Origin: Azospirillum lipoferum
GTDB lineage: Bacteria > Pseudomonadota > Alphaproteobacteria > Azospirillales > Azospirillaceae
DNA length: 64,000 bases
Direction of reading: 5' to 3'
Assembly: GCF_024170005.1 (NCBI RefSeq)
Contig: NZ_JALJXJ010000004.1
Location: forward strand, 372,001-436,000
Part shown: in pieces, positions 33,485-42,177 of the stretch
Layout: every line of letters starts with the position of its first letter
Numbering within the stretch: position 1 is the first letter of the stretch
Program-made: the position numbers and the translations under genes
Notes under the pieces: generated by a model
What the model was told of the DNA's origin: nothing
Databases searched by the model: none
What the model saw: the letters and a program-made list of their open reading frames with translations, nothing else

Positions 33485-33679
33485 TCAGCGGCGGACGACG
33501 CTCACCGGGTTGGGCTTTGAGGCGGAACGGCTGCCGCGCGAGGCGATGGCGGCGCCCTGGAGGGTGCGCTGGCTGCGGCGCGCCTGCGCCTGCTCCACCT
33601 CGCGGCGGAAATTGGGGCCGAGAGCCTCGTAGGCGGCCTTCAGCTCCGGGTCCTTCATCCAGAATTCACGACGATCCAT
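33485..33679 (-). CDS. Small hypothetical basic protein
   Basis: A 64-residue ORF with a strong GAGGAAA RBS 2 nt before the ATG (33677-33679). The sequence begins MDRREFWMKDPELKAAYEAL, then has a helical Arg/Gln-rich part. The start resembles the N-terminal helix of HigA-like antitoxins (xDPEFKAAYxALEPEF), but no HTH follows. Its function is unknown; it may be a truncated antitoxin or simply a small protein. Upstream 33680-33976 shows no gene. Confidence 0.5.
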   Translation of the reverse strand: MDRREFWMKDPELKAAYEALGPNFRREVEQAQARRSQRTLQGAAIASRGSRSASKPNPVSVVRR

Positions 33680-33978
33680 GGTTTCCTCTTATATTGGCTG
33701 GCCGCCGGCCGGATGCCGGACAGACCTGCGGCATGCCACCCATGCAGACGATGCGTCGCGGGCGGGTCATCCGGTGTGTTTCTCAGGATGACGCCCGCGT
33801 TCCTTTTGGAAGGCTGGGGCGGCATGACGATTGACAGGTTGGGGTGGTCGGTCTTCACTTCAAGATACGCCCGGTGTCGGATCGGGCGACTTTTCGAAAG
33901 CCATAACGCCCCGCCCACCCCAAGGTTCCAGCCGGACTCTTATCGGCCGCAGGTGATAGATACCGCGGCGAGGGTAAG

Positions 33979-34121
33979 ATCCCCCTCTCCCCCCCGGGGA
34001 GAGGGCCGGGGTGAGGGGGATGCACAAGGTGGATTTGGTGGCGAATGGGGACTGCGCGGTTCTTGAAAATCCTCGCCGCGCGCCCCCTCACCCTAACCCT
34101 CTCCCCGGGGGGGGAGAGGGG
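33979..34121. repeat. Palindromic repeat element, copy 1
   Basis: Two hairpin-forming blocks bound the element: CCCCTCTCC...GGGGAGAGG at the left and CCCTAACCCTCTCCCCGGGG plus GGGGAGAGGGG at the right, with GTGAGGGGGATGC and CCCCCTCACCCT as long-range complementary inner sequences. It lies just after the stop of the beta-helix gene (34144), so it may end its transcript. A further GGGGGGAGAGGG follows at 34132-34143. Confidence 0.8.
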
Positions 34122-34143
34122 ATCTCGTCGTGGGGGGAGAGGG

Positions 34144-36387
34144 TTACGCGTGCAGCAGGCCGATGTCGGTGTAGGGGATATGGTCGAAGCCCATGCCGTA
34201 GACCGGCGAGTTCGACGCCAGGCTGAAATCGTCGGCACCCGGATTGACGAAGGCCGGGTTCAGGATCACCGAGCCCTTGTCGTAGCCGGCGGCCTGCCAG
34301 TTCGCCAGGGTGCCCCAGGCGCCGCTCGACATCACCTGCGGCCAGGCATCGAACTCCTTCTCGGCGGTGTTCAGGCTGCTGTAGAAGTTGTTGTGGAGGT
34401 TGCCGACATTGGCCGGGCCGTAGATGTGGACGGCCGTGCCCTCGCGCACGTCGATGACGTTGCCGGAGATGTCGTTGCTGGTCATCGTGTGGCCTTTCCA
34501 GCCGCTCCAGGCGACATCCTGCTGGAGGCCGATCTGGGCGCCGCTGTTGCCGGCGATGACATTCTCGGTGACCGTGTTGTTCCAGCCGCCATGCAGGAAG
34601 ACGCCGCCGATGTTGTCGTGGACGACGTTGCCCTTCACCGTGGTGCCGCTGGTCCAGTCGTCGAGATAGATGCCCCAGCTCGCCACGCTGCTGGACGGGT
34701 TGGTCGCGGTGGTTCCGGACACGTCGTTGTTGATGACGGTGTGGTTGGCCAGATCCTGCTGGCGGTTGATCAGGTAGATGCCGCCGCCGTCGTTCGATTC
34801 CAGGTTGGCGTTGATCACCTTGTTGTTGGCGATGGTCACCCGGTAGGACGCGTCGCTGCCGTCCGTCTGGACCGAGCCGACGGCAATCGCCTTCTCCGGC
34901 GAGTTCTCGATCTGGTTGTGGGTGACCTTGACGTCGGAGCTGCCGTTGATCCAGATGCCGGCGTCGCCGCGGTCGGCGGCGTTCGGGTGCCGGATCAGGT
35001 TGTCGGACACAACCGTGGCGTTGGAGCCGGCCTTGACGAAGATGGACTCCGCACCGGTGCTGTCGAACTGGTTGCCGGTGACCTTGCTGTTGGCGCTGTT
35101 CTGCACCGTGATGCCGTAGCCGCCGCCCTTCACGGCGTTGTTGGCGAAGGTCAGGCCGGCCGCGTTGTCGGCATAGACGTAATGCCCGCCGACGACGCCG
35201 TCGGCGAAGGTCAGGCCCTCGATGGTGACGTTCTTGGCGCCGCCCAGGCCGAAGGACACCGTGGCCGAGGAGCTGCCGTGGATCACCGCCTTCTCGCTGC
35301 CGTAGCCGGCGAAGGTGACGCCGGAGTCCTGGCCGTCGAGCCACAGACCATTCTGGTGGTAGTCACCGCCACGGATGTAGGTGGTGTCGATGTTGGGGTC
35401 GGCGCGCATCGCGGCTTGCGCCTTCTGGAGAGAGGCGAAGGGGCCGTCGGTGCCGTCGGCGTTCGGAGCGGCCAGCTTGCCCGACCAGCTGTCCTTGCCG
35501 TTGGTGGCGACGTAGAAGGCCGGGCCGGTCGGGGTGGTGGGCGTGGTCGGCGTCGTGGGCGTGGTCGGGGTGGTGGTCGTGGTGCCGGCCGGGAAGTCGG
35601 AGGCCGGGGCGTTCACCACCAGCGTGCCGTTCCACCACATCCCCTTCTGGCCGGCGATCACGTCCTTGCCGTCGAGCGCACCCTTGTCATAGCTGACGGC
35701 GCTGCTGGTCGGGGCATAGCTGTGGCCGTTGATGGAGATGCTGTTGACGGTCAGGCTGCGGTCCTGGCCGTTGACGACGGCGTCGTTGTCGTACTGGACC
35801 TGCACCTTGTGCGCCACGCGGTCGGCGACGTCGGTGGTGAAGCTGAAATTCTTCGCGGCGGTGCCGGCGGTGCCCTCGCCGATCTGCTTGCCGTCGACCA
35901 GCACCTTGAAGTGGGCGTTGACGCCGCCCGCCGGGGTGCCGGAGGCGTTCACCACGATGGTGTCCTTGCCGCTGGCGGGGGTCGCGGTGACGGTGGCGGG
36001 GAAATAGCTCTTGTCGGCAGTGACGACCAGCGTGCCGTTCCACCACAGGTTCGACTGGCCGGCGACGACGTCCTTGCCGTCGAGCGCGCCCTTGTCGTAG
36101 CTGACGATGCCGGCGGTCGGCGCGATCGTCTTGCCGCCGATGCTGATGCTGTTGACGGTCAGGCTGCGGTCCTGCCCGCTGATGATGGCGTCGTTGTCGT
36201 ACTTGATCTGCACCTTGTGCGCGACGTCGGACGTCAGCACGGGGGTGAAGACGAAATCCTTCGCCGTCGTGCCGGCGGTGCCCTCGCCCACCTTCTGGCC
36301 GTCGACCAGCAGGGTGAAATGGGCGTTCACGCCGCCTGCGGCCTTGCCCAGGGCGTTCACGACGATCTTGGTAGCGGAAGTGGCCAT
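34144..36387 (-). CDS. Large protein with two xylan-binding-like modules and a parallel beta-helix
   Basis: A 747-residue protein. Two repeats (about 1-125 and 138-275) share IVVNA-G...GGVNAHFxxLVDGQKVGEG, HKVQIKYDNDA, DRSLTVNSIS and WWNGTLVV, matching Ca-dependent xylan-binding modules (CBM36/60-like). A Thr-Pro linker (about 280-300) leads to a right-handed beta-helix domain (about 310-740, with many N-x-V/I-x-x-N turns such as VTHNQIENS). This is typical of polysaccharide lyases or carbohydrate-binding surface proteins. No Sec signal peptide is seen. It is paralogous in its N-terminus to the GH5 protein at 46392. The start is the ATG at 36387 after GAGGAC. Confidence 0.8.
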   Translation of the reverse strand: MATSATKIVVNALGKAAGGVNAHFTLLVDGQKVGEGTAGTTAKDFVFTPVLTSDVAHKVQIKYDNDAIISGQDRSLTVNSISIGGKTIAPTAGIVSYDKGALDGKDVVAGQSNLWWNGTLVVTADKSYFPATVTATPASGKDTIVVNASGTPAGGVNAHFKVLVDGKQIGEGTAGTAAKNFSFTTDVADRVAHKVQVQYDNDAVVNGQDRSLTVNSISINGHSYAPTSSAVSYDKGALDGKDVIAGQKGMWWNGTLVVNAPASDFPAGTTTTTPTTPTTPTTPTTPTGPAFYVATNGKDSWSGKLAAPNADGTDGPFASLQKAQAAMRADPNIDTTYIRGGDYHQNGLWLDGQDSGVTFAGYGSEKAVIHGSSSATVSFGLGGAKNVTIEGLTFADGVVGGHYVYADNAAGLTFANNAVKGGGYGITVQNSANSKVTGNQFDSTGAESIFVKAGSNATVVSDNLIRHPNAADRGDAGIWINGSSDVKVTHNQIENSPEKAIAVGSVQTDGSDASYRVTIANNKVINANLESNDGGGIYLINRQQDLANHTVINNDVSGTTATNPSSSVASWGIYLDDWTSGTTVKGNVVHDNIGGVFLHGGWNNTVTENVIAGNSGAQIGLQQDVAWSGWKGHTMTSNDISGNVIDVREGTAVHIYGPANVGNLHNNFYSSLNTAEKEFDAWPQVMSSGAWGTLANWQAAGYDKGSVILNPAFVNPGADDFSLASNSPVYGMGFDHIPYTDIGLLHA

Positions 36388-36424
36388 CGGTTCGGTGTCC
36401 TCGCCTGATGTGCCCGTCAGCCTT

Positions 36425-36445
36425 GGCCGCCCCTTGGGGGCGGCC
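36425..36445. other. Perfect 9-bp GC hairpin in the leader of the beta-helix gene
   Basis: GGCCGCCCC (36425-36433) and GGGGCGGCC (36437-36445) flank a 3-nt loop, 38 bp upstream of the start at 36387. It could be a leader hairpin or the end of an upstream transcript. The rest of 36446-36825 shows no gene. Confidence 0.5.
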
Positions 36446-36825
36446 GGCTTTCGGGGCCTGATGTCCGTTTTGGGCCTGAACCCGGATGCGGGACGCAGGA
36501 TGGCGAGGGGTGGCGGGATCTTTGTGTGATGTTTACGCTAAAACCGGCGGAATCTGCGACAAATTGTGGCTATCGGGGCTGGAGCGCGATTCGGGTCATT
36601 GTCGTGATTGCAGTGCAGCATTTCCGCAACAGCGCGGGGTACGAAACTTGCGGATTTCCCCTATTGATGAAGGAAGCCGTTGAACGAAAGGTGCTTTTCC
36701 CGGATTGTTTGGAATAGCCACAACTGTTTGCCGCCGGAACGAGACGCGGCGACCGCGAGGCACCGGGCATCCCATATGGGCTCCATATGACCGGCGAGCG
36801 GAGCGGAACAAGGATTGACCGAGAG

Positions 36826-37311
36826 ATGCACGAGTACAGCGAGCGGACGCGCCGCCCCGACGACCATCCCAGCCATCGGCCCCTGCCGGCGGGCTGTTTC
36901 CGGATGCAGCGGCCCATTCGCTTTTCCCACTGCGACCCGGCCGGCATCGTCTATTTCCCGGTCTATTTCGACATGTTCAACGGTGCGGTGGAGGACTGGT
37001 TCACCCAGGGGCTGGACATCGATTATGCGACGATGATCCTGCAACGGCGCCTGGGCCTGCCGATCGTGCATGCCGAGTGCGACTTCGTGATCCCCAGCCG
37101 GATGGGCGACACGCTGACGCTCGGCGTCCTGCTGGAGCGGCTGGGCCGCAGTTCCCTCCAACTGCGCATCAACGGCGAGCATGAGGGGCAGGTGCGGCTG
37201 TCGGGCAGCCTGACTCTGGTCACCACCTCGCTCGACGATTTCGCCGCGGTGCCGATCCCGGAGGACATCCGGGCGGCCATGGAACGCTATCAGGCGGGCT
37301 GCGCGGGCTGA
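36826..37311 (+). CDS. Acyl-CoA thioesterase (4-hydroxybenzoyl-CoA thioesterase-like hotdog)
   Basis: A 161-residue hotdog-fold protein. The active-site segment IRFSHCDPAGIVYFPVYFDM has the catalytic Asp of the 4HBT/YbgC class. The reaction is hydrolysis of an acyl- or aroyl-CoA; the substrate is unknown. The start is set at the ATG at 36826; ATGs at 36787 and 36904 are also in frame, and the homologous region only begins near 36904. A palindromic repeat separates it from the Lrp gene. Confidence 0.83.
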   Translation: MHEYSERTRRPDDHPSHRPLPAGCFRMQRPIRFSHCDPAGIVYFPVYFDMFNGAVEDWFTQGLDIDYATMILQRRLGLPIVHAECDFVIPSRMGDTLTLGVLLERLGRSSLQLRINGEHEGQVRLSGSLTLVTTSLDDFAAVPIPEDIRAAMERYQAGCAG

Positions 37312-37326
37312 CACCTTGCGCATTTA

Positions 37327-37441
37327 CCCCCTCTCCCCCTGGGGAGAGGGGCGGGGTGAGGGGGATGCACTGCGTGCCTTTCCCGAAAAATTCTGCTACG
37401 CGACCCCCTCACCCTAACCCTCTCCCCGGGGGGAGAGGGGA
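37327..37441. repeat. Palindromic repeat element, copy 2
   Basis: CCCCTCTCCCCCTGGGGAGAG at the left (first 20 bases from 37327) and CCCTCTCCCCGGGGGGAGAG at the right flank a middle with GGGGTGAGGGGGATGCACTG and CGACCCCCTCACCCTAACCC. It fills the gap between the thioesterase stop and the Lrp start. Confidence 0.8.
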
Positions 37442-37460
37442 TTCTGTGTGACGGACCTCC

Positions 37461-37886
37461 ATGGACGACCTCGACCGCCGGCTGATCGACCTGTTGACGG
37501 TGAACGCGCGCACCAGCACGGCGGCGCTGGGCCGTGCGCTGGGGCTGTCGCGCTCGACCGTGCAGGACCGCATCGCCCGGCTGGAGCGGCAGGGCGTGAT
37601 TTCCGGCTATACGGTGAAGCTGGGCGAGCCGGCGCCGCGGCGCGGGGTGACGGCGCTGGTGATGATCAGCGTGAGTGCCAAGCTGGCCGACCGTGCCGTG
37701 CATGCCCTGCGCAAGATGCCGGAGGTGATCCGGCTGCACAGCATCAGCGGCCAATACGACCTGTGCGCCACCGTCGGCACCGAAACCCACGACGCGATGG
37801 ACGCGGCCCTCGACACCATCGGCCGCCTGCCGGGGGTCGAGCGGACGATGTCGTCGATCGTGCTGTCGACGAAGATGGAACGATAG
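37461..37886 (+). CDS. Lrp/AsnC-family transcriptional regulator
   Basis: A 141-residue protein: an N-terminal HTH (MDDLDRRLIDLLTVNARTST, LGLSRSTVQDRIARLERQGV) and a C-terminal RAM domain (VRTALVM-type beta-alpha-beta-beta-alpha-beta, with YDLCATVGTET). Lrp/AsnC proteins form octamers that sense amino acids. The target is unknown; no neighbouring amino-acid gene is on the same strand. It converges with pyk through a shared terminator. Confidence 0.9.
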   Translation: MDDLDRRLIDLLTVNARTSTAALGRALGLSRSTVQDRIARLERQGVISGYTVKLGEPAPRRGVTALVMISVSAKLADRAVHALRKMPEVIRLHSISGQYDLCATVGTETHDAMDAALDTIGRLPGVERTMSSIVLSTKMER

Positions 37887-37917
37887 CTTCCCCCATCCGG
37901 TAAGGGATGGGGGAAGC
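37886..37917. terminator. Bidirectional terminator between lrp-like gene and pyk
   Basis: GCTTCCCCCATCC (37886-37898) pairs perfectly with GGATGGGGGAAGC (37905-37917) around a 6-nt loop. It overlaps the Lrp stop and lies 11 bp from the pyk stop. No long T-run is present. Confidence 0.65.
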
Positions 37918-37928
37918 CCTGCCCGCCC

Positions 37929-39353
37929 TTACGCCTTGCCGTCCATGTGGATGACGCGCAGGTTGTTGGTGGTGCCGGCCTGGGCGAAGGGGATGCCGGC
38001 GACGACGACCATGGTGCCGGTCTTGCCGGCCAGCTCCTCCGCCCGCCCGATGGCGATGGCGCGGTCGACCATCTCCTCGTAGGTGCGGATGTCGTCGGAC
38101 AGCACGCTGTGGGCGCCCCACAGCAGGCAGAGCCGGCGCGACACCGCGGTGTCGGGGGTGATCGCCAGGATCGGCACCTCCGGCCGCTTGCGGGCGATGC
38201 GCGCCGCGGTGGTGCCGCTGGAGGTGAAGGCGACGATGGCCGAGGAATGCAGGGTGTCGGCCAGATCGGCGGCGGCGGCGGCCACCGCGTGCGGCGGCGT
38301 GTGCTCCTCGCCCGGATGGGTCGCCTGGATCAGCGAGCGGTAGAGCTTGTGCTGCTCGGTGGAGCGGATGATGCGGTCCATCATGGCGACCGCCTCGACC
38401 GGATACTGGCCGGACGCCGATTCGGCCGACAGCATCACCGCGTCGGCACCGTCATAGATGGCGGTCGCCACGTCCGACGCCTCGGCCCGCGTCGGGGTCG
38501 GGGCGGAGACCATCGAATCGAGCATCTGGGTGGCGACGATCACCGGCTTCACCGCGAGGCGGCAGGCGCGCACCAGCTCCTTCTGGCGGCCGGGGACGTC
38601 CTCGTGCGGGATTTCGACGCCGAGGTCGCCGCGCGCCACCATCACCGCGTCGGACAGGCGGATGATGTCGTCGATCTTCTCCAGCGCCTGCGGCTTCTCG
38701 ATCTTCGCCATGATGCCGGCGCGGTCGCCGATCAGGCCGCGGCCTTCCAGGATGTCGCCCGGCTTCTGGACGAAGGACATGGCGACCCAGTCGACGCCCA
38801 GCTCCAGCCCGAAGGCGAGGTCGGCGCGATCCTTGGCCGTCAGGGGTGACAGGTCCAGGATGGTGCCCGGCAGATTGACGCCCTTGCGGTTGGAGATGGT
38901 GCCGCCGACGACGACCTTGGCCTCGATCCAGTCGTCGCCCAGTTCGGTCACCTCGACGCGGACGCGGCCGTCGTCGATCAGCAGATGGTGGCCCGGCATG
39001 ATGGCGGCGAAGATTTCCGGGTGCGGCAGCGGGATGGCGCGCTTGTCGCCGTCGGTCCCCTGGAGCACGAAGCGGATCTGTTCGCCGGTGGCGACGGCGA
39101 TCTTGCCGTCGCGGATGGTGCCGACGCGGATCTTCGGACCCTGGAGATCCTGAAGGATGCCGACGGGGCGGCCGACCTCGGCCTCCAGCTCGCGGATGGC
39201 GCGGTGGACCTTGGCGTGGTCGTCGTGGGTGCCGTGGCTGAAGTTCAGCCGGAAGGTGTCGACGCCGGCCAGGAACAGGGTTTTCAGCATCTCGGGCGAG
39301 TTGCTGGCCGGTCCGACGGTGGCGACGATCTTGGCGCGGCGATGACGGCGCAT
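37929..39353 (-). CDS. pyk: Pyruvate kinase
   Basis: A 474-residue enzyme converting phosphoenolpyruvate and ADP to pyruvate and ATP. RRAKIVATVGPAS, TFRLNFSHG, AKIEKPQALEKIDDI, MVARGDLGVEIP (metal and substrate site), and PVIVATQMLDSM are all intact. The start is the ATG at 39351-39353; upstream in-frame sequence is not conserved. It is a core metabolic gene on the same DNA as a Rep_3 origin, supporting a chromid. Confidence 0.97.
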   Translation of the reverse strand: MRRHRRAKIVATVGPASNSPEMLKTLFLAGVDTFRLNFSHGTHDDHAKVHRAIRELEAEVGRPVGILQDLQGPKIRVGTIRDGKIAVATGEQIRFVLQGTDGDKRAIPLPHPEIFAAIMPGHHLLIDDGRVRVEVTELGDDWIEAKVVVGGTISNRKGVNLPGTILDLSPLTAKDRADLAFGLELGVDWVAMSFVQKPGDILEGRGLIGDRAGIMAKIEKPQALEKIDDIIRLSDAVMVARGDLGVEIPHEDVPGRQKELVRACRLAVKPVIVATQMLDSMVSAPTPTRAEASDVATAIYDGADAVMLSAESASGQYPVEAVAMMDRIIRSTEQHKLYRSLIQATHPGEEHTPPHAVAAAAADLADTLHSSAIVAFTSSGTTAARIARKRPEVPILAITPDTAVSRRLCLLWGAHSVLSDDIRTYEEMVDRAIAIGRAEELAGKTGTMVVVAGIPFAQAGTTNNLRVIHMDGKA

Positions 39354-39556
39354 GTGGTTCCGGCCGCGGGGGCCGTCCTCTTTGGCTGGGCCGTCCGGTG
39401 CGCCGGCAGGGCGGCGATACCTTGGGAGGACGGCGGGGTGACTGGTCAGCAGCACGAACGGCCGGGGCGGGCAGCCCCTTCGGGACGCCCGTCGGCCGTT
39501 CGCGTGCCATACCAGGGTGTCGCGATTGCCGCCGGAAAGCAAGGCAACTCGCGGGT

Positions 39557-40462
39557 TTAGAGTTCTTCCAACCGTTCGTGCAGATCCTCGATGGCGCGGA
39601 TGCGGGCGCGGCCGGCCTCGCCGGTCAGCGGGATCAGTTCGGCGGCGAGCGCGTGGATCACCGCCAGCGCGGCGACATGGGTGTCCAGCGCGGCGAGGCT
39701 GCGCGTCTCGCAGCGGAAGGTCAGCGGCGGCGGCGGGGCCTCCAGGGCCGAGTGGCTGTCGGCGATCAGGATGGTGGGGATGCCGCGCTCCGCCGCGATG
39801 TGCAGCAGGCGGACGATGGCGGGCGGGCGGCGGCGGATGCCGACCAGGAACAGCAGGTCGTCAGGACCGAGATCGGCCAGCGTCTCCGCCATCGTCTCGC
39901 CGGCGGCTGCCAGCTGGTGGACCTCGCCGCGGACCTGGATGAACTGCCAGCGGGCATAGCCGGCCAGGAAGGCGCTGTTGCGCGCGCCGCAGACCCAGAT
40001 CCGCCGGGCGTCGGCGAGCGCGCGGGCCGCCTGGGCCAGCATCGCCGGGTCGGTCTGGCGGGCAGTGGCGGCGAGCGCCTCGGCACTGCGCTGGAAATGC
40101 GCCTCCAGCGGCGCCGGATCGCCGTCGACAACCGCCGCCGGGCCGCCGGGCGGCAGCAGGAACAGGGGCGAACCCCAATCGCCGCCGCGCCGGGCGGCCA
40201 GACGCGCCTCCTCGAAGCCGGCATAGCCGAGGCGGCGGACCAGACGCGACACCGTCATCTTCGACACGCCGGCCCGGCCGGCCAGTTCGGTCGCCGAATA
40301 GCCCGACAGTTCGCCCGGACAGGCGAGGATCACGTCTGCGAGCTGCCGCTCCATAGGACTGAGATCGCCGTAGCGGTCGCGGATGCGGGCGGTCAGTGAC
40401 GGGTCGGCGGTCTCCGTCCCCTGGGTTGCCTGTTTTCCCATCTGTTTTGCTGCCTGTTTCAT
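39557..40462 (-). CDS. RpiR-family transcriptional regulator
   Basis: A 301-residue protein with an RpiR HTH (residues about 20-95: SPMERQLADVILACPGELSG, then YSATELAGRAGVSKMTVSRL) and a C-terminal SIS sugar-phosphate-binding domain (ADARRIWVCGARNSAFLAGY, LLFLVGIRRRPPAIVRLL). It is divergent from the amino acid ABC importer. A perfect palindrome in the shared region (40530-40543) is a likely operator. The start is the ATG at 40460-40462 after GAGG. Confidence 0.88.
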   Translation of the reverse strand: MKQAAKQMGKQATQGTETADPSLTARIRDRYGDLSPMERQLADVILACPGELSGYSATELAGRAGVSKMTVSRLVRRLGYAGFEEARLAARRGGDWGSPLFLLPPGGPAAVVDGDPAPLEAHFQRSAEALAATARQTDPAMLAQAARALADARRIWVCGARNSAFLAGYARWQFIQVRGEVHQLAAAGETMAETLADLGPDDLLFLVGIRRRPPAIVRLLHIAAERGIPTILIADSHSALEAPPPPLTFRCETRSLAALDTHVAALAVIHALAAELIPLTGEAGRARIRAIEDLHERLEEL

Positions 40463-40529
40463 GGGCGGATCGCCTCGTAATCTCGATGTTTGCACAAAAA
40501 ACGGACAGCTTGAGCGCAGCTTAAGTGAC

Positions 40530-40543
40530 GTTACAACTGTAAC
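40530..40543. promoter_or_regulatory. Perfect palindrome in the rpiR / ABC importer intergenic region
   Basis: GTTACA-AC-TGTAAC has 6-bp perfect arms. It lies 68 bp upstream of the RpiR start and 129 bp upstream of the importer start. A related CGTAAC half lies near 40567. Likely RpiR operator. Confidence 0.6.
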
Positions 40544-40671
40544 AGATATGCCAGAAATCGGGATAACCGTAACATTTCCGCCCTTTGGCCCGCACCGGAA
40601 TTCGTAGGACGAAAGTGGCACATGGTTTGAAAAGGGAGGCTCATCGTCTTTCGGTTCGGAGATCAGGTGCC

Positions 40672-41466
40672 ATGCGGTTCGCCAAGATTCTGGGTGCTCT
40701 CGGCCTTGCCACGGCGGTTCTGGCCGGGGCGCTCGCCCCCACCCATGCAAAAGCCGACGCGCTGGAGCGCATCGCCAAGGAAAAGGTGCTGCGCGTCGCC
40801 GTTCCGCAGGACTTCCCGCCCTTCGGCTCGGTCGGCACCGACCTGAAGCCGGTCGGCTACGACATCGACACCGCCACCCTGATCGCCAAGGAAATGGGCG
40901 CCAAGGTGGAGCTGGTGCCGGTGACCAGCACCAACCGCATCCCCTACCTGACCACCGGCAAGGTCGATCTGGTGATCTCCAGCCTGGGCAAGAATGCCGA
41001 GCGCGAGAAGGTCATCGATTTCTCCACCGCCTACGCCCCCTTCTTCAACGGCGTCTTCGGCCCCGACGACATCAAGGCCGAGAAGCCGGAAGACCTGGAA
41101 GGCAAGACCGTCGGCGTCACCCGCGGCTCGGTCGAGGACATCGAGCTGTCGAAGATCGTCACCGACAAGGTCACCGTCCGCCGTTACGAGGACAACAACG
41201 GCACCATCTCCGCCTTCCTGTCGGGGCAGGTGCAGCTGGTCGCCACCGGCAACGTCGTGGCCGCCGCCATCTTCGAACGCAACCCGCCACGCCAGCCGAT
41301 CCTGAAGTTCCTGATCAAGAATTCCCCCTGCTTCGTCGGGCTGAACAAGAACGAGGGGCCGCTGCTGGAGAAGGTCAACGCCATCATCGCCAAGGCGAAG
41401 GACGACGGCTCGCTGAACGACATCGCCAAGAAGTGGCTGCACGCGCCGCTGCCGAAGGATCTGTGA
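40672..41466 (+). CDS. Polar amino acid ABC importer, periplasmic binding protein
   Basis: A 264-residue SBP_bac_3 protein. The signal peptide MRFAKILGALGLATAVLAGA with LAPTHAKA directs it to the periplasm. VLRVAVPQDFPPFGSVG, GYDIDTATLIAKEMG and KVDLVISSLGKNAEREKVID are typical of amino acid binding proteins. The first of four genes for one importer (binding protein, two permeases, ATPase). Ligand specificity is not evident. Confidence 0.92.
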   Translation: MRFAKILGALGLATAVLAGALAPTHAKADALERIAKEKVLRVAVPQDFPPFGSVGTDLKPVGYDIDTATLIAKEMGAKVELVPVTSTNRIPYLTTGKVDLVISSLGKNAEREKVIDFSTAYAPFFNGVFGPDDIKAEKPEDLEGKTVGVTRGSVEDIELSKIVTDKVTVRRYEDNNGTISAFLSGQVQLVATGNVVAAAIFERNPPRQPILKFLIKNSPCFVGLNKNEGPLLEKVNAIIAKAKDDGSLNDIAKKWLHAPLPKDL

Positions 41467-41502
41467 TCCGCGTCACCTTTCCACCGGCACGGGGCATCTT
41501 CC

Positions 41503-42177
41503 ATGGCCTACAGTTTCGATTTCTCGTCCCTGTTGGACTACACGCCCGTGCTGGTGGACGGGGTGGTGACCACCGTGGCGCTGACCGCGGTCAGCACGGT
41601 GCTGGGCGTGGCGCTCGGCGTCGGCGGGGCGGCGGCGCGGACCTCGACGGTGAAGCCGCTGGCGCTCGTCGTCGGCGCCTATGTCGAGCTGATCCGCAAC
41701 ACGCCCTTCCTGGTGCAGCTGTTCTTCATCTTCTTCGGGCTGCCGTCGCTCGGCATCCGGCTGGCTGAGTGGCAGGCGGCGGTGCTGGCGATGGTCATCA
41801 ATCTCGGCGCCTATTCGACCGAGATCATCCGCGCCGGCATCGAGGCGACGCCGAAGGGCCAGATCGAGGCCGGGGCCAGCCTAGGCATGACCGGGCCGCA
41901 GATCTTCCGCTATGTCGTGCTGGGGCCGGCGATGGCGAAGATCTGGCCGGCGCTGACCAGCCAGATCGTCATCGTCATGCTGGGCTCGTCGGTCTGCTCG
42001 CAGATCGCGGCGGAGGAGCTGAGCTTCGCCGCCAACTTCATCCAATCCCGCAATTTCCGGCCCTTCGAGGTCTATTTCCTGGCGACCGCGCTGTATCTGG
42101 CGCTGGCGGTGGGGTTGCGCTGGGTCTTCAGCCTGATGGGGCAGCGGATGTTCGCCAAGGGGGTGTCGCGTGCTTAA
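41503..42177 (+). CDS. Polar amino acid ABC importer, permease 1
   Basis: A 224-residue HisM/GlnP-type permease with five TM helices. The EAA loop is EAGASLGMTGPQIFRYVVLG, and the N-terminal membrane region has VELIRNTPFLVQLFFIFFGL. It overlaps the next permease start by 8 bp, so the two are translationally coupled. Confidence 0.92.
   Translation: MAYSFDFSSLLDYTPVLVDGVVTTVALTAVSTVLGVALGVGGAAARTSTVKPLALVVGAYVELIRNTPFLVQLFFIFFGLPSLGIRLAEWQAAVLAMVINLGAYSTEIIRAGIEATPKGQIEAGASLGMTGPQIFRYVVLGPAMAKIWPALTSQIVIVMLGSSVCSQIAAEELSFAANFIQSRNFRPFEVYFLATALYLALAVGLRWVFSLMGQRMFAKGVSRA

Noticed and set aside
34045..36408. 787-codon open frame opposite the beta-helix gene
   Set aside because: Val/Gly/Asp-rich low-complexity translation mirrors the real gene on the other strand; the reverse-strand product has clear repeated modules.
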